A DNA stretch of 10,014 bases from Rhodoplanes sp049284695. GTDB taxonomy: Bacteria > Pseudomonadota > Alphaproteobacteria > Rhizobiales > Xanthobacteraceae. Below the pieces are notes generated by a model. That model was given only the letters and a program-made list of their open reading frames with translations, ran no database searches and was not told the DNA's origin. The stretch spans positions 1 to 10,014 of the forward strand of contig JBAPYK010000072.1 of assembly GCA_049284695.1 (NCBI GenBank), read 5' to 3'. The translations under genes and the position numbers were made by a program. Below, in pieces: positions 6,522-10,014 of this stretch (position 1 is its first letter; each line of letters starts with the position of its first letter).

Positions 6522-6929
6522 ATGCCGCCGTCATCCGACAAACCGATCTACGATGCGCTCGCAATCCCCAATGAGGCGGTCGCCAATGGCGGCGTGGAGA
6601 TTCTCCGCGCTGGCCTGATCGACGACGAGCTTTACGTGACCGCGCGCCACGCCTTCAAAGACCCGGCGCAATGGGGCGAGGTGCTCGCCGATATCACGCG
6701 GCGGCTTGCGCTGCTCTATTCGATGGAAACCGACCTCAGCGAGGCGGAGGCGCGCATCGAGATCGAGGAGGCCTACGCCGCCGAAATGGGCGCCGCGGTG
6801 GTTCCGGACCAGGCGTCCGCTCCGGCGGGTGCCGCCGAAGGCGCGCCGCGACCGAAGCGCAAAGCACCGTCCGCCGCGCGGCCCCGTCGCAAGCGTGCTT
6901 CGCCGCCGCCCTCCGAGTCCGAAGGCTAA
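6522..6929 (+). CDS. DUF5076 domain-containing protein
   Basis: This is a 135-residue protein of unknown function. I identify it as DUF5076 from memory of small proteins found beside pdh genes in Rhizobiales. Residues 10-92 look folded: a strand-like segment GVEILRAGLIDDELYVTARH (24-43), FKDPAQWGEVLADITRRLAL (45-64), then an acidic helix DLSEAEARIEIEEAYAAEM (71-89). From about residue 95 it is a disordered Ala/Pro tail ending in a basic patch (nine Lys/Arg within residues 110-125). There is no signal peptide or membrane segment, so it is probably cytoplasmic. The ATG lies 5 bases after the pdhB stop and 39 bases separate the stop from pdhC, so it is co-expressed with the complex. That suggests a structural or regulatory link to pyruvate dehydrogenase, but nothing in the sequence shows an activity. 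Confidence 0.85.
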   Translation: MPPSSDKPIYDALAIPNEAVANGGVEILRAGLIDDELYVTARHAFKDPAQWGEVLADITRRLALLYSMETDLSEAEARIEIEEAYAAEMGAAVVPDQASAPAGAAEGAPRPKRKAPSAARPRRKRASPPPSESEG

Positions 6930-6968
6930 CGTCCCGCGATCCTGCTTGCGCAGCGGAAAGCTCTTGCC

Positions 6969-7211
6969 ATGCCGATCAATATCCTCATGCCGGCGCTGTC
7001 GCCCACGATGGAAAAGGGCAACCTCGCCAAGTGGCTGAAGAAGGAAGGCGACACGGTGCGGTCGGGCGACGTCATCGCCGAGATCGAGACCGACAAGGCG
7101 ACGATGGAATACGAGGCGGTCGACGAGGGCACGCTGGCGCGCATTCTGGTGCCGGAAGGTACCCATGACGTGCCGGTGAACCAGCCGATCGCGGTGCTGG
7201 CGGTCGAAGGC
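6969..7211 (+). repeat. Lipoyl-domain DNA, copy 2 (pairs with 5077-5320)
   Basis: This is the second direct copy of the lipoyl-domain coding sequence, at the start of pdhC. The best-conserved part surrounds the lipoyl-lysine codon, with the identical stretches 7074-7102 and 7113-7132. Confidence 0.8.
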
Positions 7212-8423
7212 GAACCGTTGGCGGCGGTCGCCGAGGCTGCGCTACAAAAGCCGGCGGCCGGTTCCCCCTCGCCCGGCGCCGCCGCCGCAGCGCCGGCCTC
7301 TCCCCAGCGGGGAGAGGCAAAGGGTGGTCAGCCGGCCAAGGCGGAAGCAAGAGCAGCCGCGTCCACCGCCTCTGAAATGATCGCCGCCGCCGTGACCACT
7401 TCTTCCCAAGCCGGCTCTCCGACCTCTCTCCCGGGGGGAGAGGTCGCCGCACGAAGTGCGGCGGGTGAGGGGGGAGTCGCGCCGAAAAGCAATGGGGCAG
7501 CAGGGCGCGTCTTCTCCTCGCCGTTGGCGCGGCGTCTCGCCCGCGAAGCCGGCATCGAGTTGTCGCGCGTCGAAGGGTCGGGCCCGCACGGCCGGATCAT
7601 CGCGCGCGACATCGAGCAGGCGAAACAGGGCAGGGGGCTGCGCGCGCCCGCAGCGGCCGCCGCGCCGCCGCCCGTGCTCGCGCCCTCGGACGAGGCGATC
7701 CGCGCGCTCTACGAGGCGGGCTCCTACGACTTCGTGCCGCACGACCAGATGCGCCGCATCATCGCGCAACGCCTGGTGCTGGCGAAGCAGACGATTCCGC
7801 ATTTCTATCTCACCGTCACCTGCACCATCGACGCCCTGCTGCACGCGCGCGAGGAGATCAACGCCGCGGCGCCCAAGGACAAGGACGGCAAGCCCGCCTG
7901 GAAGCTCTCGGTCAACGACTTTGTCATCAAGGCGCTGGCGCTGGCGCTGATGCGGGTGCCGGAGGCGAACGTCACCTGGACCGACGCCGGCATGCTCAAG
8001 CACAAGCACGCCGATGTCGGGGTCGCGGTCGCCATTCCCGGCGGGCTGATGACCCCGGTGGTGCGCAAGGCGGACACCAAGGGCCTCGCGGCCATTTCGG
8101 CCGAGATCAAGGACTTCGCTGCGCGCGCCCGGACGCGGCGGCTCAAACCCGAGGAGTACCAGGGCGGCGCGACCGTCGTCTCCAATCTCGGCATGTACGG
8201 GATCGAAGAATTTGCCGCCGTGATCAACCCGCCGCACGCCACCATTCTCGCGGTCGGCGCCGGCGAGGAGAGGGCGGTGGTGCGTAACGGCAAGATCGAG
8301 GTCGCAACGCAGATGAAGGCGACGCTATCGACCGACCACCGCGCGGTCGATGGCGCGCTCGGCGCCGAACTGATCGGTGCGTTCAAGACGCTGATCGAGC
8401 ATCCGGTGCTGATGGTGGTGTGA
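6969..8423 (+). CDS. pdhC: Dihydrolipoyllysine-residue acetyltransferase, E2 of pyruvate dehydrogenase (EC 2.3.1.12)
   Basis: E2 forms the core of the complex and moves the acetyl group from lipoyl-lysine to CoA. The 484-residue protein has one lipoyl domain (1-80, Lys43 in EIETDKATMEYEA), a long linker (about 85-178), the E1/E3-binding domain (about 180-217: SSPLARRLAREAGIELS, then GSGPHGRIIARDI), a second linker, and the catalytic domain from about 255. The active site is His457 in STDHRAVDGA, with Asp461. VSNLGMYGIEEFAAVINPPH (404-423) is typical of the family. The start has GGAAAG 8 bases upstream. The linker is unusual: residues about 99-119 and 151-169 are translated from palindromic repeats of intergenic type, which may explain a length above the roughly 450 residues I would expect. 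Lpd follows after 47 bases. Confidence 0.97.
   Translation: MPINILMPALSPTMEKGNLAKWLKKEGDTVRSGDVIAEIETDKATMEYEAVDEGTLARILVPEGTHDVPVNQPIAVLAVEGEPLAAVAEAALQKPAAGSPSPGAAAAAPASPQRGEAKGGQPAKAEARAAASTASEMIAAAVTTSSQAGSPTSLPGGEVAARSAAGEGGVAPKSNGAAGRVFSSPLARRLAREAGIELSRVEGSGPHGRIIARDIEQAKQGRGLRAPAAAAAPPPVLAPSDEAIRALYEAGSYDFVPHDQMRRIIAQRLVLAKQTIPHFYLTVTCTIDALLHAREEINAAAPKDKDGKPAWKLSVNDFVIKALALALMRVPEANVTWTDAGMLKHKHADVGVAVAIPGGLMTPVVRKADTKGLAAISAEIKDFAARARTRRLKPEEYQGGATVVSNLGMYGIEEFAAVINPPHATILAVGAGEERAVVRNGKIEVATQMKATLSTDHRAVDGALGAELIGAFKTLIEHPVLMVV
7264..7324 (+). repeat. Palindromic repeat element inside pdhC, copy A
   Basis: The unit starts CCCCCTCGCCCGG. It holds a first hairpin (CCGGCGC 7273-7279 with GCGCCGG 7290-7296) and a second, perfect 10-base stem (GCCTCTCCCC 7296-7305 with GGGGAGAGGC 7309-7318, loop AGC), then AAAGGG. 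This layout resembles the CCCCCTCACCC...CTCTCCCC...GGGGAGAGG repeats I recall between genes in Rhizobiales. Here it is in frame and reads SPGAAAAAPASPQRGEAKGG in the E2 linker. Confidence 0.7.
7421..7474 (-). repeat. Palindromic repeat element inside pdhC, copy B, inverted
   Basis: On the minus strand it reads like copy A: CCCCCCTCACCC, then a perfect hairpin (CGCCGCAC 7445-7452 with GTGCGGCG 7456-7463, loop GAA), then a second stem (GACCTCTC 7421-7428 with GAGAGGTC 7438-7445). It is translated as PTSLPGGEVAARSAAGEGG. I recall this peptide from spurious read-through of intergenic repeats in related genomes. It faces copy A across about 96 bases. Confidence 0.75.
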
Positions 8424-8462
8424 GTGCGCCGTCGCGCTCGCGACCTCAAACTCGTTTTCCAC

Positions 8463-8466
8463 GAGG
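8463..8466 (+). promoter_or_regulatory. GAGG ribosome-binding site setting the lpdA start
   Basis: GAGG lies 4 bases before ATG 8471. It supports this start over the in-frame GTG at 8420, which overlaps the pdhC stop and would add 17 residues unlike the family N-terminus. Confidence 0.6.
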
Positions 8467-8470
8467 CGAT

Positions 8471-9892
<1,422 letters not shown>

Positions 9893-9926
9893 CGCCGGGA
9901 ACGGGCGCGGCGCCGGCACGTTCTCG

Positions 9927-9945
9927 GGAGGCGCGCCACGCCTCC
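9927..9945. terminator. Hairpin after lpdA, possible terminator
   Basis: GGAGGCG (9927-9933) pairs perfectly with CGCCTCC (9939-9945) across the loop CGCCA, 34 bases after the lpdA stop. There is no T-run on either strand, so termination is only suggested by the position at the operon end. Confidence 0.35.
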
Positions 9946-10014
9946 GCCTCACTGGGGGCCGAAGCTGCCGAAAGTCGTCCCCGAAAAATCGCAGGTCGCA
10001 GCCATGTTGCGTTC

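Noticed and set aside
5467..6564. Minus-strand open frame of 365 codons opposite pdhB
   Set aside because: It is a shadow frame; the strand with E1 beta motifs is the coding one.

Overview
The window looks like chromosomal DNA of an alphaproteobacterium of the Hyphomicrobiales (Rhizobiales), probably of the Bradyrhizobium/Xanthobacteraceae type. The reasons are the high GC content, the gene order eno - ftsB-like - pdhA - pdhB - DUF5076 gene - pdhC - lpdA, a lipoyl domain fused to the N-terminus of PdhB, a CtrA-type site, and short palindromic repeats typical of this order. The taxon is an inference from gene content and not from a marker gene.

Left edge (1-643): a truncated IS200/IS605-type transposase fragment carries the HUH motif but loses the family after about position 132. 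Next comes a small minus-strand gene of 69 codons (249-458) that I cannot name. It has a strong Shine-Dalgarno sequence in front and a textbook intrinsic terminator (185-214) behind. About 185 bases between it and the next gene hold nothing I can support.

Minus-strand pair (644-1741): queF (NADPH-dependent preQ0 reductase, queuosine pathway) is followed 15 bases later by an AAG/MPG-type 3-methyladenine DNA glycosylase gene. The two are probably co-transcribed, divergently from eno.

Central carbon block (1870-9892, plus strand): enolase makes phosphoenolpyruvate. After a 279-base intergenic region with three palindromes and a perfect TTAA-N7-TTAAC CtrA-type site comes a 105-residue FtsB/DivIC-like division protein. 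The complete pyruvate dehydrogenase complex follows: E1 alpha, E1 beta (with its own lipoyl domain), a small DUF5076 protein, E2 acetyltransferase and E3 lipoamide dehydrogenase. Short gaps make this an evident operon that turns pyruvate, one pyruvate-kinase step below the enolase product, into acetyl-CoA and NADH.

The pathway genes are ordinary and intact. The unusual parts are the CtrA-type site placed too close to the division gene for simple activation, two oppositely oriented intergenic-type palindromic repeats translated in frame inside the E2 linker, the uncharacterised DUF5076 gene inside the operon, and the small unnamed minus-strand gene. I saw no CRISPR array, tRNA, rRNA, prophage or clearly novel multi-gene system.
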